Shown here piece by piece: positions 35,101 through 45,668 of a stretch of 64,000 nt of DNA. Both the position numbers and the translations under genes were made by a program. A model generated the notes under the pieces. It ran no database searches and was not told where the DNA came from. It saw only the letters and a list, made by a program, of their open reading frames with translations. The stretch lies in the NCBI RefSeq assembly GCF_932526225.1, contig NC_064034.1, forward strand, positions 21,603,747 through 21,667,746, given 5' to 3'. Within the stretch, counting starts at the first letter, position 1; each line of letters begins with the position of its first letter. The DNA is from Nematostella vectensis. Lineage: Eukaryota > Cnidaria > Anthozoa > Actiniaria > Edwardsiidae.

Positions 35101-36115
35101 CCCCATACGCCACTAAGGACGTTTGCACGGGTTTCACTTTTACTAGCTTGTGGTCGTTACACGCCTGCTTGTATATGTGCACTGGCAACACATTGCATTG
35201 TGCACCAGTATCAGGTTGGAAACGGATGAAACTTCCAGACTCTGATTGAAATGTGACCAGCTGCGAATCATCCAACCAGACGGCCAATACTTCCTCCGTT
35301 TGATATGTCTCCTCAGGATACATATCTGTTTCTTCGACTTCGGTAGCCTTGACTTCCTGTTTGCATCTATTGGCAAAGTGATTTTTCGCTCCGCACTTCC
35401 GGCAGTCCTTTCCTCGTGCGGGACACGATTCCGGATTTGCCATATGTTGGTATCCACAGTTGTCACATTGTTTGCCTTGACCTCGTTGCTTTCGCCGATA
35501 ATTTTTGATGTTGGGTTTCTTCGACTCGAATTTACTCACGGCATTGACGTCTGTCTCAGATGTATCTTTGACTATTTTCATCTGAGCAAGCATACTCTCA
35601 GCCGCTCGGCAAATTTCATCTGTTTTCGCTAGTGTTAATTTGGACTCGCGTAACAACCTTTCTCTGACCTTCGTGTCATGTATTCCAAATAACAACCGAT
35701 CTCGAAGTATTTCGTCTGGCGTAATCGTATCAAACTCGCAGGACTCGGCCAATTTTCTCAGCGCTGTTCTATAGTGCTCGTAGGACTCTCCAGGCTCTTG
35801 CATTCGCTGGTTGAAACGGAATCTTTCGAACGGCACGTTCTTTCTTGGTTGACAGTACTCGGCGAATTTCTTTATGACAGGCTCTATCTTGTCTGTCTCT
35901 CCTTCGGTCAGGGTAAATGTCGAGTAGACTTCTCTCGCCTCTTCACCGATAACTGTTAGCAACGTAGCTACTTGTACGGCTTCAGCTTTCTCGTTCAACC
36001 CAGTCGCCAACGAGTAGTTTTTCCAAGCGAGCACAAATCGCTTCCATTTGTCAGCAGCATTGCTATTGTGTATCTCCAGCGGCGCCGGCGGCGGTAAGAC
36101 ATATCCTGAGGCCAT
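32147..36115 (-). CDS. Ty3/gypsy gag-pol polyprotein, single intact ORF (1322 aa)
   Basis: Gag-type region (1-210) is followed by Cys/His knuckles (CDNC...C at 217-231; CRKCGAKNHFANRC at 238-251), an aspartic protease (DTGAQ, 302-306), reverse transcriptase (about 470-680), RNase H (CDAS at 755-758; Glu791; Asp819) and integrase (zinc-binding HSSH at 972-975 and CEVC at 1005-1008; Asp1036, Asp1089). The RT active site reads VADD (601-604) rather than the usual YxDD/VDD. There is no gag-pol frameshift and no envelope ORF. The ATG is only about 20 bp from the 5' LTR. The element copies itself through RNA; nothing seen disables it. Its closest relatives are K02A2.6-like elements common in cnidarian genomes (established type; exact clade inferred). 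Confidence 0.93.
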   Translation of the reverse strand: MASGYVLPPPAPLEIHNSNAADKWKRFVLAWKNYSLATGLNEKAEAVQVATLLTVIGEEAREVYSTFTLTEGETDKIEPVIKKFAEYCQPRKNVPFERFRFNQRMQEPGESYEHYRTALRKLAESCEFDTITPDEILRDRLLFGIHDTKVRERLLRESKLTLAKTDEICRAAESMLAQMKIVKDTSETDVNAVSKFESKKPNIKNYRRKQRGQGKQCDNCGYQHMANPESCPARGKDCRKCGAKNHFANRCKQEVKATEVEETDMYPEETYQTEEVLAVWLDDSQLVTFQSESGSFIRFQPDTGAQCNVLPVHIYKQACNDHKLVKVKPVQTSLVAYGGSKIKVVGHVTIRVWRNHVSCQLDCRLVDSHEIRPILGRKACLGMNIIQYNDNDQFHKPQTDGATVFTVDPKPGAALTREEILAKFPAVFSDGVGKLDGEYTIRLDTNAQPVQHAPRRVAVALRPQLKKTLNDLVDKEIIAPVTTPTSWISSMVVVPKKDGKLRICLDPKDLNKAIQRENYPLPTIEEVATRLHGAKVFTLLDVRNGFWHVQLEEESTYLTTFHTPFGRYRWKRMPFGISSAPEVFQRKMHEFAEGLTGTEVVADDFLVVGYGESYEEATADHDRNLLAFLNRCDQRDIHLNPDKMRLRKSELLFIGHIATDKGLKVDPAKVRAIVDMPSPTDKLGVQRLLGLAQYLAKFLPQLSDITKPLRDLTQSDVQFIWDDAQQSAFEKLKDAVTVTPVLRYYNLDEEITLQCDASQSGLGAALLQNGQPVAYASRALTPAETRYAQIEKELLAIVFACDRFHTYVYGREVVNIETDHKPLEPIFIKPLATAPKRLQRMLLSLQSYSLNVKYKKGKDLYLADTLSRAYLPEVNAWEFTRELEEIDHRSWMPVREETWQQLKNAAVDDAVQQNLREVIKRGWPESKTDLPECVHPYFDIRDELTVQEELIFKGQQLVVPRALRKELMEKTHSSHIGIEGCIRRARDTFFWPRMTVELKEYITKCEVCLTHRSGQRKEPILQHEFVARPWGKVSADLCELDNRTLLVVSDYFSNYIEVARLNTVTSRAIIKEMKAIFARFGIPDTLITDNGPQFASAEFSVFAKTWMFEHKTSSPRYAQANGKAENAVQTVKRLFKKCKTSGGSEFQALLDWRNTPTAGIGTSPAQRLFGRRCKTLLPVAGSLLQPSYNTEEDTRKLIGTKQRQKFYYDKHSKPLEPIAVGETVRMKLPGQDTWTPGTCLGQAGPRSYNVETEGTTYRRNRRQLISTGETNSQVPDVLESPEPDDAQQQPSQVALPPDSSQAITRPRREVKPPAWLKDYVPK

Positions 36116-36133
36116 AGTTAACCGCTGCCACCA

Positions 36134-36262
36134 TGTAAGAAGAGGATAATAAGAAGTTTTGTAGACGTTTATTCAACGGTGAAACGAGCCATGAGTCTTG
36201 CACAATCTACGAGGGTCCAGGGTCACGTTCTGAGCACGTGCTCTGTCACGCAACTTGTCACA
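36134..36262 (-). repeat. 5' LTR of the Ty3/gypsy element
   Basis: 129 bp, identical to the 3' LTR. It should carry the element's promoter; no classic TATA box is obvious. Confidence 0.95.
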
Positions 36263-36267
36263 GTATG

Positions 36268-37576
36268 TGTGGAGGTATGTATCTAATGAAGTGTGTAAGT
36301 GGTATGATTGACAGGCAAAATTAAATAATAATAGAGATTGAATGAGTGTTGCGAAAACGCCGAGAAAAAATAAAAATTACTGTAGCGGTGAAAGGGAGTA
36401 TTGCGGACAATGGAAAATGATGCTAGTAAAACGGCGAGAAGAAGATGAAGTAGGGGCGCGGGAGGCGACAAAGGGAGCGCGGTGAGAGTGGAGATGACGC
36501 TGAAACGTTAACAAGACAGGAAGGATGAAGCGATAATCGGTGGTAAGAGGTAAGGGGAAAAGGCAAAGGCATGAAGAAAACAACCGGCATGTATATGCAA
36601 AACAAAATAAACCAATAAGACAAAAGTGTGTAGGTCATTTCAAAGAGCTTTGGGAAATGTAGAACTAAAGGCATATAACGCCAACCAAGACTTCTCATCA
36701 GGGGGCGAGGTCTATTGGTTGGACATATACAAACCTGGAGAATAAAGCGGGTAGACTTAGAGGAAAGTTAGGGGAAAAGCGGCGATGATGGTGGGGGTAA
36801 AAAGGTGGAAAAAAACTAGGGAGATGATTCGTATATGAAGCGTGTTTCGAATGATAAGGCCCTCATCACCCGCCCCTACACGCTCGTTAGTAATGCCTGT
36901 AGTGAAGCGTGGTGCATGCAATGGCCAAACCTATGTAGCGCCTGGCTTCGCCTAAGTACATGGCTTGGTCTGAAAAGTAAAAAGTAGCGCGCAGGGGAAT
37001 GAGGTAAAGAGAAAAAAAAGTGGATAGAGACTAAGCTAGGAGGGGGAAGTGTGTAGTGGACAAAATGGTGCATGTGGTGGTCCTGGCTAGTGGCTGTATG
37101 TGGTGGACTAAATGATAAATAAGTGTGGAAACTTATGCATGTAGCGGGAAGGGGAGAGAATACGGGTGTCTTGATGTGGTAGCTAGTATGTAGGATGTGT
37201 GGGAAGGAGGGTGTACATACCCGAGATGTGTATTCGCGGAGCTTAGATTGCCTGTCTTGTAGGTATTCCGTATGTAGCGAAGTGAGGGATTATGAGGGGA
37301 TTGCGCTCGTGGTTATACGAGTATTAGATGAAAGTAGATATCGCTGTTTCCGGTTCCGGTTATTGTACATCCGGGTATTTATTAAATTGGTTGCGGTTTG
37401 GTTTACAAAATTGGCAAAATATGGCGGATGAATACAACGAATGGCTATATTATTGTACGGGAATATTTTGGAAGTGTTCTGTGCTAGATAGGATGACGGG
37501 GTGGCATACGCTGAGAGGATAGAGTGTTGGTGAGGAGCCAGGTGAGGATATTCAGGGCAGTAGCGTGTGTTACGTA
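36268..37576. repeat. Cytosine-poor G/A-rich domain, right part
   Basis: It continues the composition seen before the LTR element, with a shift to G/A-rich and more CpG dinucleotides. It ends where MITE copy 3 begins. ORFs on either strand show no recognisable protein. Confidence 0.65.
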
Positions 37577-37973
37577 GGGTATTTATATTTTGGTTTACCC
37601 GATAACGCTTTACCGGGTATTTATATTTTGTTTTACCCGATAACGCTTTATCGGGTATTTATATTTTCTTATACCCGATAACCTGATAACGCTTTACCGG
37701 GTATTTATATTTTGTTTTACCCGATAACGCTTTATCGGGTATTTATATTTTCTTTTACCCGATAACGCTTTATCGGGTATTTATATTTTCTTTTACCCGA
37801 TAACGCTTCATCGGGTATTTATATTTTCTGTTACCCGACAAATGTAACTGTTTTAATCTACACCAGATTCATCGGGTATACCAGATACCTTTTATTTATA
37901 ATGCCAATACCTGGTGGCCCTCCCCTTTTATTTATAATGCCAATACCTGGTGGCCCTAAAGCTCAATTGATCC
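37577..37973. mobile_element. Hairpin-array MITE, copy 3, longest array
   Basis: Six to seven palindromes of the ACCCGATAACGCTTTATCGG type at about 38-bp spacing. The end segment CAATACCTGGTGGCCCT is duplicated (about 37903-37957), and the terminus GCTCAATTGATCC at 37961-37973 matches copy 1. It lies directly upstream of the first C14orf93-like exon. Confidence 0.85.
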
Positions 37974-38140
37974 AAAAGATCTTGAATACTCATACATACT
38001 TTCACTTATCTTACTGGAAAAAAGATCTTTGCAATATCTTGGTTGTCATTTATCATATATTGCTTCTTTGGTTGTCATTTTAAATTGGTGAAAGTAGAGG
38101 TCTTTTTTCTCTTTTTCAAATGATTTTTTTTTCTCAACAG

Positions 38141-40701
38141 GCTGACATCCAGCTTGTGCACAATAATTTGGGAGATGAAAAGCAGTACAACTCTGAAGAA
38201 AGGTACAATATGCTAAGTGACTTATTTTAAAATTATTTTGAAGCCAAGACATAAAGGAGTAATGATGGGTACCTTGAAAGTCTTGGTATCTCGTCGGTTT
38301 TTACACAAGCCTTGAAGTCTCGTTTTTCTCAAAATTGTGTGCCTCTGAGTCTAAGATATTTTCCTGTTACAGCAAGGGACCTTTTCAAGCTCAGGCTTAG
38401 ATTCTAAATTTGTCTCGGTCGTGGCACATAAGCAAGTTTCAGATTCACCCATTGCTACCCCTACATAAAGCAGAAGCTAATAGTGGACTGCTTATTTCAT
38501 TATAACTTTTTCTTTCCATTCCCAAAAACTCTCGACTAAGATTTCCAACAGCCAAACTTTTCTTCTGGTTTCCGTCTTTCAATATCCTTTTTTTATTTGC
38601 CTGAAAATGCATGGTTTCCAATCACACCATCATACTATAAGGCACTGACAAATCAAGGAGCACAGAATGTTTTTTTAAAGAATTTAAAGTTTGAATGACA
38701 GAAGTGAAGAATTAAGTTCATAGGGAGATTAGAACCATTATTCTTTAGACTATGACTGCATTTTGGCTAGTGTGAAGTATTAAAGACAGAATGTTGTAAG
38801 ACTTTAAGCAAAGGTATGGATATAGGTGCTAATAAGCTGTTTTTTGCCAATCAATTTCCATGCATCGTGTAATAAGATGATGAACATTTTTTGTAGCCTC
38901 ACTTCCAAACACAACACATCCGTGAGAAAGTTTCTAGAGGATGAGGTCAATAGCCAGGAAAAGGGTTATCAGAGGAAATCTGTCAAGCGTAAGTATAAAT
39001 AACTCAATACAATGTTTTTGATCAGTGCTTTTAGAACAATCTGTCACTGATGTAACTGTGCCAAATTATGTTTGATTTCCCTTGGATTTGTATTTAATTT
39101 TCAGTCATTTTTACTCTGCTAACTCAATTTCCTAGCAAACTTGCACTGTTTTTTGTTTCCCTTGGCCCAATTTTACCCTGATAACTTGAACTCTGCTCCC
39201 ACGACCTGTCAACAAATCCAGGAATTAAGGTATCTGGGTAACTGTACTTTTGCACAGATCTTGATTGTGACGAATAAATTGCTCAATCTTGATCTTGGCA
39301 GCAGGGAACAAATCGTTCAAAGTTCAAGTTAACTTGGTTATGTATGATAAATAAAAGATTCAAAATGTTTTCCAAGACAAGTGCCTCACTTGCCTCATGC
39401 TGACTATGGTATATTTGTTATTTTACTTGTTCTTGTGGTGATTTGTTAAGGAAAACTGAACAATTTTTTTTTTTCCTTTTAAGGTGCTGCAGCACACTAT
39501 TATGAAACAAAACGGCGCCTTTACCTAGCATCGCTGCCAGCAAATGCCGACAAAGCTGCAAAAGATCAGCAGAGCAACAAACTAAGATCAAGGAGACAAA
39601 GGGTAAAGTTTAGAACTTTGAGAATAACAAAAAGAGGCAAACAGTGTTAGTGGGTCATTCAGCAGTTATGAAATCTGTCTCGCACACATAATTAATTGAT
39701 TTTACACTTGAATCTGTTATATCATAACCTGCATTGTCAAAAACTTTAAATCATGTTTTCTGTGTGTCTGTCAACTTTGGAGGCAGGTTCAGTTATGTTA
39801 GCCAATCAGAATATGTCACAATATTGTCTGGTTTTGCTTAGAGGGAAGCCAGGCAAGTGTAATAATGTGAGATCCTGAATGAGTATCATCACTTCAAACA
39901 CAAACCAAATTATTTAAAATGTAGATCACCCTTATGCAACAATATATTAGCTGTAAACATGATTTGTTTATTTGTTTCATTGAAGATGATATAGTAAGGA
40001 AGTCTTACATCACTTCCCTGGGAGATACAAATCTTATATTTTCATGTTCAGAAAAGACCAGTATCTCTGTATGTTAAATTTTAATTCTCTGTTTTTGATA
40101 AGACAACATAATTTTTGATTTTGTATTAATTTTTAGTTAATCTTTAATAAACCTACATTAGTTCATATCTTCATGTTTCAGTTGTATAAAGGATGGATGT
40201 GTCAGTTGCACTTACGCCTTTGTACATGTAGAATTTTTACTGAATAAATAGGAAGCAAAATATGTATTTAGTGTTTCTTTTTTGTTGTTTCAGTTGTATA
40301 AAGGGAGAGTTGAAGTTGCAGTTTGAGCGGAGAGGAATGCAATGGAGCAGCTTTCTCAAGAGTACATGAGTGACGAGGAGGATGGCACAGGTCAGCTGCG
40401 GGGAAACTAAGTGGTCAAAAGACCGAGGTGGAGGTCGCCTTTGGCAAACAAGCTAATGGCAAGACTCCAGAGAAAGTTAGATGCCGCCAACTTGGACTCT
40501 GGACGCGCCAAAAAGCAGAGGATTGAAGGAAGGGAGCCATTGCATAGAGGGGCCCCAAAGACAAGGGTGGAGTGGGCTCTGCAACAACAAAGGGAGGAGG
40601 AGGAGGAAGACGAGGACAGTGAGGGCGAGTCGATCACCCCGCCCACGAAGGAGAGAAGGGTACACCGCCCTATTGACAGCAGCGACGAAGAAAACTTTTA
40701 A
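38141..40701 (+). pseudogene. C14orf93-like (RTFC-like) conserved domain, four exons with two nonsense codons
   Basis: Exons 38141-38202, 38897-38988, 39484-39602 and 40294-40701, all phases compatible. Conserved pieces: IQLVHNN..., NTSVRKFL, YYETKRRLY, KLRSRRQRLY, QEYMSDEEDGTG and VVKRPRWRSPLANKLMARL, in the same order as the C-terminal half of human C14orf93. A basic block follows, then an acidic Glu/Asp tail and stop at 40699-40701. In-frame TGA (40324-40326) and TAA (40408-40410) interrupt the last exon; the first could be a CGA-to-TGA change. The upstream exon may be at 21265-21642. The molecular role of this family is poorly defined. The domain match is good; the gene looks dead unless splicing avoids the stops. 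Confidence 0.65.
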
Positions 40702-40744
40702 TTTGAAATTTGTAACTTTTTTAGAAATTATATTCAACGTCTAG

Positions 40745-42953
40745 GTCGGTCCAAAAATTGGGAGGTTTTCGATAACCTCTGCAACAAAGTGCGATAGTCA
40801 ATGTGTTGTAGTCAAGCCAGCAGCCAAAATAACAAAAACATTAGAGTGGTTTTCATAAACCAGTAAAATAATCTTTAGCTTATTTAGCACTAGTACACTT
40901 TATTCCCTTTTGTGTTTTTTTTTCTTAAATATTGCACGGGTTTTTATAAACAAATATAATAAAAAAAGTTATGGTTGACTAGAGGATAGTACCTGTTTTC
41001 CAAGGTGGAATTACTGAAGTATGGAAATTATATTTGATATATAATATTTCACACTTGTAAATAGACAATGAGTTTAACCGCAGATTTTCCTGTTAATAAG
41101 TATTTATTTGTAAATAGGTATTTATTGTGAATAAGATTTTTTTTTAAACCTTGGTTGTATGGATTGTAACTTTTATGTTTAACTTTTTTAGTATTATTAA
41201 ATATTAAATGACAAGAAAGTCTATTGTTTGTCCCTTATAATGCACACAGTTACCAAACAAAGCATTTGCCTTAAAACCATAAAAAAACACAGTCTGTTAT
41301 GTAAAACAATGGTGAATTTCATACAATAGTGAATTTCCAAAGTTTTTTAAGAAGAAAAAGTAGAACCGGCAGGATCGTCATCAACCCGTAAATCGCACGA
41401 AAACGGCATGTATTCAAGCGTGTGCGTGCTCTTTTTTAGCTCAGTTCGGACCCGAATACGTTTGTAAACGGCCAGTATTCAGGAGTTTACGTACTCGCTA
41501 TACCCGAAATTTTCATGAGAGTGTGGACAAACTGAGCGGATTCGGAATCGCAGACGTCCCGCACACGTGAAGACGTGCAGAACGAAAACGTCCGTACATC
41601 GTCGAACACGGGACGTACTACGTAGCGTTTTCATCAATATGCGGACGCGAATATACGTCTTTTCGCGCTGTGCCCCCCCCCTCCCCCCGGAAACCGCTTG
41701 CTCTTGTGCTTGTTTCAGGTCCGGCGCTAACTAGATGCGTATCTGATGTCATTTTTTTAAATTAAATTAGACCCTGAGCATCTAGTCTTTTTTAGACTTA
41801 GGCTGTTCCTTCGTGGTAGGGTTGTTTTGGTTTGATATATTTGCTTTGTTTTGTCATCATGATCATAATCATCATGTTTGTCACTATTTCACCTGTATGT
41901 CCTGAAGAACAAAACATCCGTCACGTTGTACCTGAAACTTAGCAAGCTGAAGGGGAAACATAAGTTTTGTGGTGTCTCTTCTGATATTTCTCAACTAAAA
42001 AAATAATATTTCACTATTATAATAGGAAAGACGTTCACTTTAACTCGAAGCACGATTTTTAGAAGGGGGCGATTCCCAGGAGTCCCCGAAATGATCTCCA
42101 GTTTTACTGCAATTGATAGCGTGACAGGTACATGATTGAAGAGATAGTGACAGTAATACACTGTCACGCAAGGTATACCATATCATTAAGGAATACATTA
42201 GTAGAAAACGGAAGATACCTGGTATATGACTGCAGCTGTACGTTCTTACCTTCTCGGCATGTTCACGCTCTTTTCATGCGAAGCTTTCATGAAGTACTTG
42301 TGTAATACTTTAGGTAGAGCAATGTCATCACGGTCAAAGTGACAGGCCTATGGAATAAAGTAAATGGTCACTCAAAGCACAGACAGACCATCAGTACAGC
42401 CACACAGAAAGGAATTTCGACAAAATTTATCTGCTAGCGTATTTGATTAATAACTGATTTGAAAGTGAAAAATTGTTTGAATGGAACGATCGATAATACT
42501 ATAGTTCAAACTGCTACTTGTGAGCGCGTGAGGAGAGGGGGGAAGGGGGGGGGGGGGGAGGAGCTTGACCAGGATAACGGCTCCGAGGAGGCGGGGTCAC
42601 GAGTCTTGTCGTGCAAATCACGGGCTTAACGAGTCACAAAATGCCAAGAAAACAAAAACTAGTGTTTCTATCAGCCATAACGACACGAATTATGGTCGAC
42701 GCTTGTATAAAGCGTTATGAAAGTGACCAATCCCACTAGTATAGGAAAATGGTGCAGAAAATATGCCGAATTGTTCAAATTTTTAGTACAAGCATGAAAT
42801 TTGGCAAGATGGTAGATCTTGACACCCGGTCACCACTCGCATGCGAGTCTGATGGCATCTCCTCACCGCGATAACGATAGAATTTAGTCATCCTTGTTGT
42901 CTATGAGTCTGATGGCAATCCAGCCTTTTCCTGTCTTGTATTACACTAGTACA
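40745..42953. other. Non-coding stretch, no gene seen
   Basis: AT-rich with homopolymer tracts (poly-C near 41680, poly-G near 42540-42560) and AATAAA-type signals downstream of the C14orf93-like remnant. Nothing coding is recognised. Confidence 0.5.
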
Positions 42954-43547
42954 GACCTGGGACTCTCTTTGCGCTCGACATTCTGGCTCGCGTGAAAGAG
43001 GGTCCAGTATTTATTGCAGGCACATGCGCGAAAATACACCGCATATATGTGGTGTGGGGTGGTTGCTTAGATCAAGATGGCTGCGAGAGGGACGAGCGAG
43101 GGTTTATTTCTGTAATAATACGCTTATTTTGGTCGTGGGTAAATACTTGATTGTCAATCTTTTTTGGGAACGGGACAGATTATAATCTGAAAATATCTGA
43201 AAAAGATATAAATCAATGAGCTTTTCAATTTTTCGTTATTTTTACGCGCGCGCTTTAGTACAATTGCTTTTTTGGAATTTGATTTTCAATCACATTTTAT
43301 CGTGTTGTTATAGAAAACAAATCCCATGCAGTTCGCCGATATTTCTTTACATGTATAAAACGTCTGCAATCGACAAGGTCTAGCGGGAATCGACTCACCT
43401 TAAGCACGTCCGTTATTGCGCGCGCTCGTATTTCAATTTTTGCCGCGAAGATTGCTGATTGGTTCATGTTCGCGCATGCGCATGCAATAAATACTGGACC
43501 CTCTTTCACGCGAGCCAGAATGTTTAGCGCAAAGAGAGTCCCAGGTC
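42954..43547. mobile_element. 594-bp inverted-repeat element, 65-bp arms
   Basis: The left arm (42954-43018, beginning GACCTGGGACTCTCTTTGCG) is inverted at 43483-43547 with a few mismatches. The interior has no convincing gene; a 148-codon minus ORF overlapping the right arm has no family resemblance. No clear target duplication was found. Confidence 0.65.
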
Positions 43548-44195
43548 TTGGGCATTCACATATAAGCCAAATTATGCCCCTTGGTAAGCAAACGTAAATT
43601 TTTCCCGCAATTAGGCTAAAATTTTGTTCTAAACAGAACAATAAAGCTACTTTGCCGTTTATTACGATTTTCAATGTGAATTGTTCTATGTTATTTATCT
43701 TGAATGGCGGCCATTTTGGATTTTTTAATTTCCATAAAATCAAAGGATTCTTTGTACGGATTTAGGTGAAACTATACAAATACTTAATAGTAAATCTAGA
43801 AAGTATAGTTGAGAGGAAAAGCCTATAAAAATATTTCTTAGCTTACTGTATGGATATCCGCTTAATACTAGGGCCTCCTAATGGTCTTTTGCGAGCACCC
43901 CGTTTTTTTATGCGAGACCGAGCATTTTTTGGCGGAAAAAATTGAGCGAGCATGCGGGCACGACAGAAAAAATGCGCGAGCGTGCGAGCACATCGAATTT
44001 TCGGGGGACCATTCGGGGGCCCTAATACTTGACATGACAAATAAAACTGGAAGTTCTAGGATCTGGGGTTGGCGTCCTAGAAAATGCTGCCCAGTGTCTG
44101 CCAGTCGAACGTTTCGCATTATTTTGGTGATTATCATATACGAATAAATACAAGAAGCCCAAATAGTCGTGTTCGTGAACCAGAAGAATGAATAC

Positions 44196-44328
44196 AATAC
44201 ACCAGAAACTGGAATTTGACTCTGCCAAATTTTCGTCTTTAATAAGACTTCTTCAGGACAGACTGAAACTGTTCAGTCTTATTAAAGACGAAAATTTGGC
44301 AGAGTCGAATTCTAGTTTTTGGTGTATT
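44196..44328. repeat. Long hairpin: 54-bp arms, 25-bp loop
   Basis: The arms 44196-44249 and 44275-44328 pair nearly perfectly around TTCGTCTTTAATAAGAC. The left flank and left arm resemble 50897-50990, so this belongs to a dispersed family. Confidence 0.8.
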
Positions 44329-45446
44329 ATTTTGGCAATTATCATTATAATGCACTATGTCTGGCGCTCTGTAAGTACCAGGAAAGGGCGTATCCCTTGT
44401 ATGAATAATGGAATACACATATCTCTTAATCAGGCTGCAAGGTATTTAGGCCATTATCATTTCATTAAATGTAATTTCTTTTGTTTAAGCAATTATAAAT
44501 TACACTTTTATAAAGCTGTAAGTATTATAAATTTGGGCGTGGCGTCCTATCATAAATTACTCGTGATGCCAAGATCTATCACCTTGCCAAATTTCATGCT
44601 TGTACTAAAAAATTAACAATGCTGCACCATTTTCCTGTACTATATAACTCAGTGAAGTTGGTGCGGGTGGGAAGCCTGTGCTAGAACCCAGGGTTCCAAA
44701 GGTTCTCGAACCGTCAAAAAGCCGGAAGCGTGATGAGCAAATGCCGAGAAGAGAAAGAGCGCACAGCTTAATGTCTATGTCTATATCAACCCATGTTGAC
44801 CTGCAGGTATATTTTTTGGGAGTATGTTAGAAAAAAACCTTTTTTGTTAGAAATGTTATTTTACTGTTTTAGGGGTTTGTTGAAAAGCGCAACGAGCCAG
44901 CGTTTTCTAGACTATTTGATTTTTACGACTTATAGCAGAAATTAACAATTTGTCATTCGAGACTTTGTCATACAACGGGATATTTAGAGCTGCGTTTTGG
45001 TATTTCTTAGGGCATCAATTTTTGGTGTGCAGGTATTTTTCGGGGAATTTTCGGTATTTTTTATTCCCCCCCCCTCCCCGGATAACAAGCTAAACGTGTA
45101 AGGAACTCTTATAGGTGCTGTTTTATATTAAAATTGCAAAAAAAAAAAAAAACGTGTCATAGCTTAATTTGTGGTTCGGAATGGAAAGTCCATTTTTAAG
45201 TTGTTTCTAGCGCATCTCACGCACCTTCGTTTATGAGTTTTATTACGCTAGTCAACTACATTTTTATCGTTTTCACTCAAGTGTGGAAAACAAATTATGT
45301 AGGAAAATCTCAAAGTAAATCATTAGAAAATATTACAATAACTCCTTCAAATCAGCGGAAATGGATGGTCGCACCCTCTTGGTATTTTGTTAGGATGACG
45401 GAATGGCGACAGACAGAGACTGTGAAAATCACGAGTTATTCCTCAT

Positions 45447-45668
45447 TCATTCTCGCCCGTGTACTTTTCCCATGAGAATCTCCACACACAGGCTAAGTAT
45501 CGAAATGCGTTGTAATTCGCAATTCCTTTCCTGGTTATGGATAACAGCAGGCTTATTTTGTTCACAATGAACTAACGAAAAGATAGAGAGACAAAAAAGG
45601 GAAACAACTATTAACACAAAACCCTTCTTCATGGCTGCAAGCGACAGTGTTAATGTAAACTTCATCAA
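45447..45668 (-). CDS. Small ORF with a signal-peptide-like N-terminus, unrecognised
   Basis: From an internal Met the frame reads MKKGFVLIVVSLFCLSIFS followed by a likely cleavage near VHC-EQ. A short remainder of about 40 residues with two cysteines ends at a stop. The hydrophobic core fits a secretory signal. No homologue is recognised, and chance is possible in AT-rich DNA; it could also be a first exon. Confidence 0.22.
   Translation of the reverse strand: MMKFTLTLSLAAMKKGFVLIVVSLFCLSIFSLVHCEQNKPAVIHNQERNCELQRISILSLCVEILMGKVHGRE

Larger units (their letters stand above)
31877..36267 (-). mobile_element. Complete Ty3/gypsy LTR retrotransposon, young insertion
   Basis: Two identical 129-bp LTRs (31882-32010 and 36134-36262), TG...CA ends, flanked by the 5-bp target duplication GTATG (31877-31881 and 36263-36267). 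On the minus strand the 5' LTR is at 36134-36262. A likely primer-binding site TGGTGGCAGCGGTTAAC follows it at 36117-36133, and a polypurine tract AAAAGAGGGAAGA precedes the 3' LTR at about 32011-32023. One gag-pol ORF (32147-36115) lies between. Identical LTRs and an open ORF indicate a recent insertion into the cytosine-poor domain. Confidence 0.95.

Noticed and set aside
43297-43743. 148-codon minus ORF
   Set aside because: Overlaps the arm of an inverted-repeat element and has no family resemblance or regulatory context.
44188-44616. 142-codon plus ORF
   Set aside because: Runs through a DNA hairpin; likely chance.
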